Below are positions 7,116-15,010 of a stretch of DNA of 15,993 bases, in pieces. The notes beneath the pieces are model-generated. The model had not been told where the DNA came from. It searched no databases and worked only from the letters and a program-made list of their open reading frames with translations. The DNA comes from an uncultured Veillonella sp. (GTDB lineage: Bacteria > Bacillota > Negativicutes > Veillonellales > Veillonellaceae): positions 1-15,993 of the forward strand of contig USAV01000035.1 in the NCBI GenBank assembly GCA_900552715.1, given 5' to 3'. The position numbers were made by a program, and so were the translations under genes. Numbering within the stretch: the first letter of the stretch is position 1; the number at the start of each line of letters is the position of its first letter.

Positions 7116-7211
7116 TAATGTTACCTCCTAAAAAATAAATAATCCCGATAAGCTTAAGTAACCGTTGGAGATTCGAATACTTCGCTTACGATATGTCTTA
7201 CGACCTTATTT

Positions 7212-7240
7212 AGTATACAGTATCTACCTTATCTTGTAAA
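7212..7240 (-). promoter_or_regulatory. rpsO promoter, sigma-A type
   Basis: On the minus strand TTTACA (7240-7235), a 17-base spacer and TATACT (7217-7212) give five of six matches in each hexamer. Transcription should start near 7205, leaving about 90 nt of leader before rpsO. It lies just downstream of the ABC operon terminator, consistent with an independent unit. Confidence 0.85.
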
Positions 7241-7254
7241 GAATAAATACAGGA

Positions 7255-7285
7255 AATAAACAAAAGAGGGCCACAGCCCTCTTTT
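7255..7285 (-). terminator. Terminator of the ABC importer operon
   Basis: A perfect 10-base-pair stem (AAAAGAGGGC with GCCCTCTTTT, plus-strand 7262-7271 and 7276-7285) with a four-base loop begins one base after the ATPase stop. The minus strand continues TTTTGTTTATTT, an interrupted T tract. Confidence 0.88.
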
Positions 7286-7286
7286 A

Positions 7287-8084
7287 TTATTTCGCACCTA
7301 GCACCATGCGGTCGCTCAATGCATTTTCTCCAGCTACTTCGAATTTTTGTAATAAATCGGCAACTGTTAATTTTTTCTTTTCTTCCCCTTTTACATCATA
7401 GATAATGCGACCAGCATCCATCATGATGAGGCGATTACCAAAGCGCAATGCATCGCGCATATTGTGGGTAATCATAAGAGTTGTTAAATTATGTTCTGCT
7501 ACAAGTTTATCTGTTAATTGCAAAACATTTTCTGCCGTCTTAGGGTCAAGAGCTGCTGTATGTTCGTCTAGTAATAAAAGTTCTGGACGGAGCATAGTAG
7601 CCATCAATAATGTAATAGATTGGCGTTGACCACCAGATAATAAGCCCATACGAGCAGACAAACGTTCTTCAAGGCCTAAACCTAATAATGCAAGGCGTTC
7701 CTTAAAGAATGCTTGTTCACTATCTTTGAAAGCCCATTTAAGACCTAAGTTTTTACCACGGCGCATAGCAAGAATCAAGTTTTCCTCTATTTGCATATTA
7801 CCTGCAGTACCCACCATAGGATCTTGGAATACACGACCAATGTATTTAGCACGTTTGTATTCTGGCATTTTTGTGACATCAATATCATTAATAGTAATGG
7901 AGCCTTCATCAACTGGGAATACACCAGCAATGGAGTTTAGCAACGTACTTTTACCAGCACCATTACCACCAATTACAGTACAGAAATCGCCTTCTTCTAA
8001 ACGAAGATCAATACCTTGAAGAGCAGTTTTTTCATTGATTGTGCCCTTAAAGAAGGTTTTTACCATATTTTTTACTTCTAACAT
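7287..8084 (-). CDS. ABC importer ATP-binding protein
   Basis: This is the cytosolic nucleotide-binding subunit that powers the importer encoded by the three genes upstream. All ABC motifs are intact: Walker A GGNGAGKS (39-46), Q-loop Q87 in VFQDP, signature LSGGQ (149-153), Walker B LLLLDE ending at E174, D-loop AALDP (177-181) and switch His207 in ITHNM. At 265 aa it is a single-domain ATPase of the type paired with two-component-like importers whose binding protein belongs to COG2984 (the TrpX/DUF534 kind). The ATG has AAGGAGG five bases upstream, overlapping the permease stop, so it is translated from the same mRNA. The final substrate cannot be read from this subunit. Confidence 0.95.
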   Translation of the reverse strand: MLEVKNMVKTFFKGTINEKTALQGIDLRLEEGDFCTVIGGNGAGKSTLLNSIAGVFPVDEGSITINDIDVTKMPEYKRAKYIGRVFQDPMVGTAGNMQIEENLILAMRRGKNLGLKWAFKDSEQAFFKERLALLGLGLEERLSARMGLLSGGQRQSITLLMATMLRPELLLLDEHTAALDPKTAENVLQLTDKLVAEHNLTTLMITHNMRDALRFGNRLIMMDAGRIIYDVKGEEKKKLTVADLLQKFEVAGENALSDRMVLGAK

Positions 8085-8094
8085 AGTGTCCTCC

Positions 8095-8967
8095 TTAACG
8101 AGCCAACCATTTTGCTTTCAATGTAGGCAAGGAAAGCGCGATGGCAACAAGAATAGCAGTGAATAATTTCAAATCGTTTGGTGGCATACCCATATAAAGT
8201 ACAGCCGCAATAACGATACGATATACGATAGAACCAAGTACTACAGCGATGAGGCTACGCACGAAGGATTTTGTACCAAATACTACCTCACCGATAATTA
8301 CGGAAGCCAAGCCAATTACGATAGTACCAATACCCATACCTACGTCGGCAAAGCCTTGGAATTGACCAATCAATGCACCAGACATACCAACAAAACCATT
8401 GGAAATCAAAAGACCAAGAACGATCATGTTGTCAGTATTTACGCCTTGAGCGCGAATCATTTGAGGATTAACACCTGTTGCACGTAATGCTGTACCAATT
8501 TCTGTACCGAAGAACCAGAATAATAATAAGCATACAACAACAGCTACAATAACACCTACGATAGCTGCGGACCACATATTTGGTGTGTGGAGTACACTAC
8601 CGATAATTGAATAAATGGTATCCATACGAAGCAAGGATACGTTAGCTTTCCCCATAATATGAAGATTAATGGAATATAAAGCAATCATTGTTAAGATACC
8701 GGCGAGCAATGCAGGAATCTTTAATTTTGTATGAATCCAACCTGTCACAGCACCTGCAGCCATACCACCAATGCCGGCAATCAAGATAGATAGGATTGGG
8801 TTCATACCACTTGTAATTAAAATTGCAGAAATGGCTGCCCCCATTGGGAACGTACCTTCTACGGTTAAGTCAGCCACATCTAATACACGGAAGGTAATAA
8901 AAACACCAACCGCTAACAAAGACCATAAAAGGCCTGTCGTTATGGTGCCTACCACTAAATCTAACAT
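8095..8967 (-). CDS. ABC importer permease, branched-chain-type fold (290 aa)
   Basis: It is the inner-membrane channel subunit. The protein is strongly hydrophobic with about eight to ten membrane segments, for example near 10-28, 41-53, 57-77, 85-104, 132-153, 181-203, 212-230, 237-258 and 267-281. GTEIGTALRATGVNPQ (154-169) sits where the cytoplasmic coupling loop to the ATPase is expected in BPD_transp_2 permeases. I set the start at the ATG at 8967, with GAGGAG six bases upstream. A TTG one codon earlier would leave only three bases of spacing. It begins 11 bases after the second binding-protein gene and ends 10 bases before the ATPase gene. Only one permease gene is present, so it should act as a homodimer shared by both binding proteins. 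Confidence 0.95.
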   Translation of the reverse strand: MLDLVVGTITTGLLWSLLAVGVFITFRVLDVADLTVEGTFPMGAAISAILITSGMNPILSILIAGIGGMAAGAVTGWIHTKLKIPALLAGILTMIALYSINLHIMGKANVSLLRMDTIYSIIGSVLHTPNMWSAAIVGVIVAVVVCLLLFWFFGTEIGTALRATGVNPQMIRAQGVNTDNMIVLGLLISNGFVGMSGALIGQFQGFADVGMGIGTIVIGLASVIIGEVVFGTKSFVRSLIAVVLGSIVYRIVIAAVLYMGMPPNDLKLFTAILVAIALSLPTLKAKWLAR

Positions 8968-8978
8968 CAAAATCTCCT

Positions 8979-9959
8979 CTATTGTTTCATATCTTTACGA
9001 AGTGCTTCAGGAATTGTGATACCTAATTTTTTAGCACGTTCTTCGTTAACAGTTAACTTAATATCTTTTTGTGTTTCAATGGCTAAATCAGAAATTTTAG
9101 CTTCACCAGAAAGCACTTTTGCAGCCATTAAACCAGTTTGATAACCTAATTTATAGTAGTCCACAGAATATGTTGCCACACCACCAGTCATTGTCATACC
9201 TTCATCAGCAGCAAATACTGGAATTTTAGCAGCATCAGTAATTTGAGCTAAGTTAGCCATAGCAGATGCCAATACATTATCAGTTGGTGTATAAATTGCT
9301 TGTACATCTTGGTTTACAAGATTTGTAGCCGCTTGTTGGATATCATTTACGTTAGAAACAGTTGCTTCTACAACAGTGATACCTTTAGTAGCTGCATAAG
9401 CTTTCATTTTTTCAACTTGAAGTTGGGAGTTGATTTCAGAAGATGTGTAAATTGCACCAATACGTTTTACATTTGGTACTAATGCAATAATAAGATCAAC
9501 CTCTTTTTCTACAGGTGTCATATCAGATGTACCAGATACATTACCACCTGGATGTTCGTTAGATTGAACGAGTTTTGCTGTAACGTAGTCTGTAATAGCA
9601 GTACCCATGATAGGAATATCATGAGATGCGTTTGCCATAGTTTGTGCTGCTGGCGTTGCAATGGCTAATACTAAATCTTTTTTATCAGATACAAAGCGTT
9701 GAGCAATACTATTCAAGTTAGATTGGTCAGCTTGAGCATTTTGTTGGTCTAATTTGATGTTTTCCCCATCTTTATAACCTTTAGATGCAAGGCCATCAAC
9801 AAAACCTTTATTAGCAGCATCAAGGGATGGATGTTCTACCAATTGAATAACGCCGATTTTCTTTTGATCATTAGTTGCTGTATTGGAACCGCAACCAGCT
9901 ACCATTGCCATAATAGAGATAGCACTAAGTGCTACTGCAATACCTTTTTTCCAGTTCAT
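8979..9959 (-). CDS. ABC importer substrate-binding lipoprotein, copy 2
   Basis: It is a membrane-anchored binding protein that delivers ligand to the permease. The first 23 residues are a lipoprotein signal: basic MNWKK, a hydrophobic core, then lipobox VAGC with Cys23 as the lipidated residue. The remainder (IGVIQLVEHPSLDAANKGF, NEHPGGNVSGTSD, SVDYYKLGYQTG) is typical of the COG2984/DUF534 family, which includes the tryptophan-binding TrpX proteins of streptococci. AAGGAG lies upstream of the ATG. It starts 23 bases after copy 1 and the two are about two-thirds identical by eye, clear tandem duplicates. They differ most around PVFAADEGMTMTGG, a hinge or ligand-side loop. An aromatic amino acid is the family-based guess for the ligand. 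Confidence 0.93.
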   Translation of the reverse strand: MNWKKGIAVALSAISIMAMVAGCGSNTATNDQKKIGVIQLVEHPSLDAANKGFVDGLASKGYKDGENIKLDQQNAQADQSNLNSIAQRFVSDKKDLVLAIATPAAQTMANASHDIPIMGTAITDYVTAKLVQSNEHPGGNVSGTSDMTPVEKEVDLIIALVPNVKRIGAIYTSSEINSQLQVEKMKAYAATKGITVVEATVSNVNDIQQAATNLVNQDVQAIYTPTDNVLASAMANLAQITDAAKIPVFAADEGMTMTGGVATYSVDYYKLGYQTGLMAAKVLSGEAKISDLAIETQKDIKLTVNEERAKKLGITIPEALRKDMKQ

Positions 9960-9982
9960 ATGTAACTCCTTACCAGTGTGTA

Positions 9983-10960
9983 TTAAATCATAGTTGCTTT
10001 GTTCATCAATTCTTCTGGTAATGTGATGCCCAATTTTTGTAATTTATCTTTACTTACAACTAATTTAAATTCTTTTTGCATTTCAATAGGCATATCTTCA
10101 ATTTTAGCTTCTCCAGTTAAAATTTTAGCTGCCATTAAACCTGTTTGGTATCCAAGTTTGTAGTAATCTACGGACAAGGACATTACAGCACCACCTTTTA
10201 CGTGGTTATCTTCGCCGCCAAACACAGGAATTTTTGCTGGGTCGGTAATCGCTACAAGATTGCTCATCGCAGAAGCTACAACATTGTCTGTTGGTACATA
10301 AATTGCGTCTACCCGTTGAGATACGAGGTTTTGTGCTGCTTGTTGAATATCGTTTACATTAGAAACGGTAACCTCTTCAACCTTAATACCTTTTGTAGCT
10401 GCGTAAGCTTTCATTTTCTCGACTTGAATTTGAGAGTTTACTTCACTAGAGCTATAAATAGTACCAATTGTCTTAGCATTTGGTAATACTTTTAAAATTA
10501 AATCAACTTGTTGTTCTACTGGGTTCATATCAGATGTACCAGATACGTTACCGCCAGGATGTTCATTAGATTTAACAAGTTTAGCTGCTTCATAATCAGT
10601 AATAGCAGTGCCCAAGATTGGGATATCATGAGTTGCATTCGCCATAGATTGAGCTGCTGGTGTTGCAATGGCTAAGATTAAGTTTTTACGATCAGATACA
10701 AAACGCTGTGCAATGCTGTTCAAATTAGATTGATCTGCTTGTGCATTTTGTTGGTCAAAGGTAATTTTATCAGCTAAGCCCTTTTCTTTTAGAGCATCAA
10801 CAAAACCTTTGTTTGCTGCATCTAGTGCAGGATGTTCTACCAGTTGTACTACGCCAACCTTGTATTCACCATTAGATGTTGTTCCATTGGAGCCACAGCC
10901 TGTGAATGCCATCAATGCTGCCGCCGTGAGCGCTAGGGCAATACCTTTTTTTAAATTCAT
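9983..10960 (-). CDS. ABC importer substrate-binding lipoprotein, copy 1
   Basis: This is the first gene of the importer operon and a tandem paralogue of the next gene. The open frame extends upstream to an ATG at 11020. I place the start at the ATG at 10960: GGAAGG lies eight bases before it, the product then begins MNLKKG like copy 2, and the longer start lies between the -35 and -10 of the operon promoter, upstream of the expected mRNA start. The lipoprotein signal ends FTGC with Cys22. The 325-residue protein shares long identical runs with copy 2 (NAQADQSNLNSIAQRFVSD, VEKMKAYAATKGI, SVDYYKLGYQTGLMAAK). It differs at PVFGGEDNHVKGGA, where copy 2 reads PVFAADEGMTMTGG, so ligand preference may have diverged. 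Confidence 0.93.
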   Translation of the reverse strand: MNLKKGIALALTAAALMAFTGCGSNGTTSNGEYKVGVVQLVEHPALDAANKGFVDALKEKGLADKITFDQQNAQADQSNLNSIAQRFVSDRKNLILAIATPAAQSMANATHDIPILGTAITDYEAAKLVKSNEHPGGNVSGTSDMNPVEQQVDLILKVLPNAKTIGTIYSSSEVNSQIQVEKMKAYAATKGIKVEEVTVSNVNDIQQAAQNLVSQRVDAIYVPTDNVVASAMSNLVAITDPAKIPVFGGEDNHVKGGAVMSLSVDYYKLGYQTGLMAAKILTGEAKIEDMPIEMQKEFKLVVSKDKLQKLGITLPEELMNKATMI

Positions 10961-10999
10961 GGGGATTTCCTTCCTATCTGCAATGACTATAATACATCT

Positions 11000-11028
11000 A
11001 TTATAAACAAATTTCTTCACTACATCAA
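11000..11028 (-). promoter_or_regulatory. ABC importer operon promoter
   Basis: On the minus strand TTGATG (11028-11023), a 17-base spacer and a perfect TATAAT (11005-11000) precede the first binding-protein gene. Transcription should start near 10993, giving a leader of about 33 nt. That is too short for a T-box or riboswitch, so control of this operon, if any, should be at the DNA level. Confidence 0.8.
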
Positions 11029-11051
11029 TGTAGCAGATTAAAGTATTTTAC

Positions 11052-11074
11052 ATTTGTCCATTTATAGGACACAT
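11052..11074. repeat. Imperfect palindrome upstream of the ABC promoter
   Basis: The plus-strand arms ATTTGTCC (11052-11059) and GGACACAT (11067-11074) pair at seven of eight positions across a seven-base AT spacer. It lies about 25 bases upstream of the -35, a typical position for an activator or repressor operator. No T tract follows, so a terminator for the upstream gene is less likely. Confidence 0.4.
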
Positions 11075-11091
11075 AAAAATGTGAAATCCTC

Positions 11092-11469
11092 TTATTTTTC
11101 AAGAGATGCTAGCATGTCTTCTGTTAGCTCATTGGCCGCTAAAATATAGTCTTTAAGAGTCCCTTTATCGAGAGCAACCTTCATAACAGGAACTTCAAAT
11201 GGGTCGAGGATGACACACATTAAAATTTCACCCGTTACATAATAACCAACTACAGCTTCCCCTTCTTCAGGATCTAATGTTTCACGTTTTACCGTTACAC
11301 AGTAAGGTTTCATTACCTGTGCTGCAGCTTCTGCTACTTCCTCACGATTAGCAATATACTCTTCTGCCTTTGTTTCAGGAATATCAAAGATATCGACCTT
11401 TACCGTCTTAACCTCTGTGGCCTCACCCTTAGCTGCCTCTATAGCTGCACCTAAATCTGTTTGCTTCAT
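11092..11469 (-). CDS. Hypothetical acidic protein, 125 aa
   Basis: I do not recognise a family. The protein is acidic, cytosolic in appearance, and has no signal peptide, membrane segment or metal-binding cluster. Residues 1-20 are Ala- and Glu-rich, 20-32 form a strand-like VKTVKVDIFDIP, 33-55 a Glu/Ala-rich helix, 55-105 a beta-rich core (PYCVTVKRE, AVVGYYVTGEILMCVILDP), and 105-125 a helix ending MLASLEK. The ATG has GAGG five bases upstream. It begins 50 bases after the aminopeptidase gene, across a hairpin at 11491-11509, and could be in the same transcript. The ordered composition and the good ribosome site make it a real gene, but its role is unknown. Confidence 0.8.
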   Translation of the reverse strand: MKQTDLGAAIEAAKGEATEVKTVKVDIFDIPETKAEEYIANREEVAEAAAQVMKPYCVTVKRETLDPEEGEAVVGYYVTGEILMCVILDPFEVPVMKVALDKGTLKDYILAANELTEDMLASLEK

Positions 11470-11490
11470 ATATACCTCACATAGAATGGA

Positions 11491-11509
11491 CTTTCACCAA
11501 TGGTGAAAG
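11491..11509. repeat. Perfect 8-bp intergenic hairpin between the aminopeptidase and the 125-aa gene
   Basis: CTTTCACC and GGTGAAAG flank a three-base loop, with two further possible pairs (one G-T) at the base. No T tract follows on the minus strand, so it is not a standard terminator. It might be an RNA-processing or stabilising stem, or a repressor site. Confidence 0.55.
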
Positions 11510-11519
11510 CCCCATAATT

Positions 11520-12911
11520 TTAGATTGATTCATCAGCTGCATTTAAAAACGCAACGTAGCATTGTTTTGCCTCGTAAATATCCGCCTTGGATGTAACCTC
11601 CCATGGAGCATGCATGCTAAGCACAGCCACGCCACAGTCGATAACATTCATTCCATATAAGGCCATGATATACGCAATGGTACCACCACCGCCGAGATCA
11701 ACCTTACCAAGCTCTGCAGTTTGATATGTTACATTATTAGATTCCATGACACGACGAATAAAGCCCATATATTCAGCATTGGCGTCATTGGAACCAGATT
11801 TACCACGAGAACCAGTAAATTTATTGAATACAACCCCCATACCTAGGTAAGATGCATTTTTCTTTTCGAAAGCAGATGCATATAGCGGATCATAGCCAGC
11901 ACTAACGTCGGAAGATAACATACGAGAATTTTCCAATGTACGTCGTACACTTACAGAATTAGGTTTGCCCATAAGGGTAAGCACTTCTGCTACTGCATTC
12001 TCAAAGAAACGAGATTGCATACCTGTAGCTCCCACAGAACCAATTTCCTCTTTATCTACAAGCAAGCAACAAGTCGTACGTTTTACATTATCAACTTCAA
12101 GCATAGCCACTAAAGAAGTATATGCACATACGCGATCATCTTGACCATAAGCCATAACCATGGAACGGTCAAAGCCCATATCACGAGCCTTGCCTGCTGG
12201 TACGATTTCGAGCTCTGCAGATAATAAATCACGTTCCACAAAGCCATATTTTTTTTCAAGAAGGTTATTAATAAATTTAGTAACCCCTTCTTTTTCTTCA
12301 TCTTTTACAGGACGGCTACCGATAAGTAAATCAAGGGCCTCCCCTTCAATTACCTTCGCTGCATTCTTTTGCATTTGTTCTTGGCCCAAATGAGGTAACA
12401 AGTCAGTAATGCAGAATACAGGGTCATTTTCTTTATCACCAATATTAATATTGATACGAGTGCCATCTGTTTTAACTACTACACCATGAATAGCAAGAGG
12501 CATAGCAACCCAATGGTATTTTTTAATGCCCCCATAGTAGTGAGTATCCCAAAATACTAAATTACTATCTTCATATTGTGGATTTTGCTTTACATCGATA
12601 CGTGGAGAGTCAATATGAGCACCTAAAATATTCATACCCAATTCAATATCATCAGTACCAATGTTAAACAAAGCAATGGATTTATCCATATGTGTGTAAT
12701 AAATCTTGTCACCCGCTTTAATTGGTGTATTGGATTTAATAATATCTTTTAAGTTTACATATCCTTTTGCTTCTGCAAATTCAACGGCTTGTACAACGCA
12801 TTCACGTTCTGTTTTACCATTATCTAAAAATTGACGATATGTATCACTTAAGGCATATACCTTTTCCATTGTGGCATCATCATAATTATGCCAAGCATAT
12901 TTACGTTCCAT
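11520..12911 (-). CDS. apeA: M18 family zinc aminopeptidase, ApeA-like (463 aa)
   Basis: It is a cytosolic dinuclear-zinc aminopeptidase that removes N-terminal residues from peptides during peptide turnover. The M18 motifs are intact: LGAHIDSPRID with the zinc ligand H99, GQDDRVCAY with the bridging-type D258, DKEEIGSVGATG with the catalytic pair E288/E289, SSDVSAGYDP with D335, and SMHAPWEVTSKAD with H434. The length and the HIDSPR form match the M18 'aminopeptidase 1' subgroup usually named ApeA, though the symbol rests on memory of the family. AAGGA lies six bases before the ATG. The 70 bases upstream hold no convincing promoter; the closest match is TTCACA with a poor -10, so it may be read through from the exonuclease gene. 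Confidence 0.92.
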   Translation of the reverse strand: MERKYAWHNYDDATMEKVYALSDTYRQFLDNGKTERECVVQAVEFAEAKGYVNLKDIIKSNTPIKAGDKIYYTHMDKSIALFNIGTDDIELGMNILGAHIDSPRIDVKQNPQYEDSNLVFWDTHYYGGIKKYHWVAMPLAIHGVVVKTDGTRININIGDKENDPVFCITDLLPHLGQEQMQKNAAKVIEGEALDLLIGSRPVKDEEKEGVTKFINNLLEKKYGFVERDLLSAELEIVPAGKARDMGFDRSMVMAYGQDDRVCAYTSLVAMLEVDNVKRTTCCLLVDKEEIGSVGATGMQSRFFENAVAEVLTLMGKPNSVSVRRTLENSRMLSSDVSAGYDPLYASAFEKKNASYLGMGVVFNKFTGSRGKSGSNDANAEYMGFIRRVMESNNVTYQTAELGKVDLGGGGTIAYIMALYGMNVIDCGVAVLSMHAPWEVTSKADIYEAKQCYVAFLNAADESI

Positions 12912-12981
12912 AATCTATCCTTTCTATAAGCTCACACTCTAACCATTACGGCTCTATTGTTGTGAACCTGTATTAACAACA

Positions 12982-13965
12982 TTATTTTTGGCGGTCCTTT
13001 TCAAGTTCCGCCTTGCGAAATTCTAAATATTTTCGCTCTTTTTCTCGATTGATTTCAGACTTCTGAGTATATAGAGAACGAATTTCGTCCGTACAATGGG
13101 TTAATACCTTTGTAACGTAGAATTTAGTACTACCGGACTTAATCGTATATTTTCCAACTTTTAATTGCACTGCAAAATCGCCGTGTTTCGGACAAACGCC
13201 GATGGCGAGATGCTTGTCCCCTTGTAATCGTTCTGGCCGAGTCATTTCTAACCGTGTCTGACAATATGGACAGAACGATAATCGAACACGTCGATCATGA
13301 ACGATACGCTTCTTCTCAGGGAAGTTTTCATACATAAAAAATGTCAAAATCGGTGGATATAAGAAAGGATTATTGCTTTCCTTTCGAATTTGATCATAAT
13401 GTAAAATACCTTGTGGTATATCTAATTTTTGACATATATGTGCCGTAAACACAGCATCATGTAACGCATTATGAGCTGATAAATGCTCGGTAGATATATT
13501 GAGGTCCTCCATAGCATGAGCCACAGAATACTGTTGACTTGTACCATATCGCTGATACGCATAAATCATCTGTGCATCAACCCATTGATCATAGGATAAA
13601 GCTTTCATCCTATGAAGCATGAGATTTTCACGCAATATGAGAATGTCATCAGATCCCCAAGATAACAGCATATACTCATCACCACACCAGTTTTGAAAGT
13701 ACTGCATAGCAGTCTTAAATGGTACACCATGATCGAGTTCTCGAGACGTAATACCTGTCAATTCACGAACATGTTTGTGCATCCGTGGCAGATATTGTGG
13801 TTTGATGAACATTGTAAAATGATCTACAATGTCCATCTTTTCATTCAGTTTTACCGCTCCGATTTGAATGATTTCCCCTGTTAGCGGCATTTTAGTGCGT
13901 TTCATAAAGCTAATATCATTGCTATAGGGTTGATTCCACTCTAAATCAAATACAATATAGTTCAT
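12982..13965 (-). CDS. DEDDh 3'-5' exonuclease with C-terminal zinc-ribbon-like module (327 aa)
   Basis: It is predicted to remove nucleotides from 3' ends of DNA or RNA using two metal ions. The DEDDh residues are visible: D7 and E9 in FDLEWNQ, D106/D107 in WGSDD, and H165 with D170 in HNALHD (the H-x4-D spacing). The exonuclease fold covers about 1-185. Residues 230-262 contain CPYC (C232, C235) and CPKH (C258, H261), a possible zinc site. The tail from 302 is highly charged and helical. The start is fixed because D7 and E9 are needed, yet there is no recognisable Shine-Dalgarno. The ATG comes four bases after the upstream glycosyltransferase stop, so it is probably translated by coupling. 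It resembles the KapD/ERI-type group. The true substrate is unknown. Confidence 0.88.
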   Translation of the reverse strand: MNYIVFDLEWNQPYSNDISFMKRTKMPLTGEIIQIGAVKLNEKMDIVDHFTMFIKPQYLPRMHKHVRELTGITSRELDHGVPFKTAMQYFQNWCGDEYMLLSWGSDDILILRENLMLHRMKALSYDQWVDAQMIYAYQRYGTSQQYSVAHAMEDLNISTEHLSAHNALHDAVFTAHICQKLDIPQGILHYDQIRKESNNPFLYPPILTFFMYENFPEKKRIVHDRRVRLSFCPYCQTRLEMTRPERLQGDKHLAIGVCPKHGDFAVQLKVGKYTIKSGSTKFYVTKVLTHCTDEIRSLYTQKSEINREKERKYLEFRKAELEKDRQK

Positions 13966-13969
13966 ATGT

Positions 13970-15010
13970 TTATTTCGATTCTGAAAGTAACGTTTCCGCC
14001 GCTTTAATAACCTGTTCTTCAGAAATTACGGACAAACCTTTGTAATTTCCTTCTTTAATAATCTTCTTCATGCTTTTACCAACCTCATAGGAGTCCATCG
14101 TTTCAAGAACGATAGCATGAGCTTGGTACGGACCATAAAAGAATGGGTTTGATGGACCGTAAAGCGCCACAATTGGCACCTTTTGGCTGATGGCCACATG
14201 CATAGGACCAGAGTCATTTGTAATCAATAGATTACAGCGGCTCATTGCCGCCGCCAACGGTCCTAACTGGAATTTTCCGGTAGCCACAATCGGTTTCGTT
14301 TCCATTTGTTCTACTACAGGTTGCACCATTTCGAGATCCATAGGGCCGCCAAAGAATACTGTTTTATATCCTAAATGACCCAAATAATCAGCTACATGGG
14401 CAAATCGTTCAGCAGGCCATCGTTTCTCAGGAACAGCACTACCAATATTAAAACCGATGAGCGTATCACTATCTGTTAAACCATGACTAGCATAGAACTC
14501 CTGAGCCTCACGGCGCCATGCCTCACAAGTTTCAATATGTAAACCAGAGTTAGAAATATCCGTTACACCTAATTGTTCTAGTACATTGATGTACATATCT
14601 GCAGCGTGGCGAGTTTTACGGTCTAGACGGGTATACTTTGTCATAAATGGTCTAAATAAAAAATGACTCATACCAGTCGTAATGGGCGCATGAATCTTCC
14701 AGGCTAAATAGGAAGTACGTTCATTGGGATGTAAATTGATAACGATATCAGGTTTACCCTTTGCATTAATCTCTCGAGCTATCTCATTGAGCCCAGAAAT
14801 ACTATTATGACGCCCCTTTTTATCTACAACGATAAGTTCATCAATATTTGGATTATATTGCATCACTTGTTGCAGTTTTTCATCTATTACATATGTAATA
14901 TGACTATGTGGAGCCGCTTTACGTAGCACCTCTAAGAATGGAGTCGTTAAAATAACATCACCTAAGTGCATGAGAAAGGTGACCACAATGCGTTTATAAT
15001 CAAGTTCCAT
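13970..15010 (-). CDS. Family-9 glycosyltransferase, heptosyltransferase-like (346 aa)
   Basis: It is predicted to add a heptose or a related sugar to the lipopolysaccharide inner core at the cytosolic face of the inner membrane. The GT9 two-domain pattern is clear. The N-terminal domain begins FLMHLGDVILTTPFL (12-26), with the acceptor-side glycine and catalytic-type Asp in GD (17-18). The C-terminal domain has FNIGSAVPEKRWP (187-199) and the nucleotide-sugar-binding ITNDSGPMH (263-271). The length is normal. Its ATG overlaps the stop of the upstream gene by one base (TAATG), and AAAGGA lies six bases upstream. The specific sugar cannot be read from the sequence; RfaF-like or a third heptosyltransferase are both possible. 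Confidence 0.93.
   Translation of the reverse strand: MELDYKRIVVTFLMHLGDVILTTPFLEVLRKAAPHSHITYVIDEKLQQVMQYNPNIDELIVVDKKGRHNSISGLNEIAREINAKGKPDIVINLHPNERTSYLAWKIHAPITTGMSHFLFRPFMTKYTRLDRKTRHAADMYINVLEQLGVTDISNSGLHIETCEAWRREAQEFYASHGLTDSDTLIGFNIGSAVPEKRWPAERFAHVADYLGHLGYKTVFFGGPMDLEMVQPVVEQMETKPIVATGKFQLGPLAAAMSRCNLLITNDSGPMHVAISQKVPIVALYGPSNPFFYGPYQAHAIVLETMDSYEVGKSMKKIIKEGNYKGLSVISEEQVIKAAETLLSESK

Noticed and set aside
10961..11020. N-terminal extension of the first binding protein to the ATG at 11020
   Set aside because: It would start upstream of the predicted transcription start, inside the promoter, and would bury the lipoprotein signal; the ATG at 10960 has a good ribosome site.
10961..11091. 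T-box or riboswitch for the TrpX-like importer
   Set aside because: The leader after the promoter is only about 33 nt and no T-box or known riboswitch sequence is visible.
12110..12301. 63-aa minus-strand frame inside the aminopeptidase
   Set aside because: It is an alternative frame within an intact M18 coding sequence that carries its motifs on both sides.
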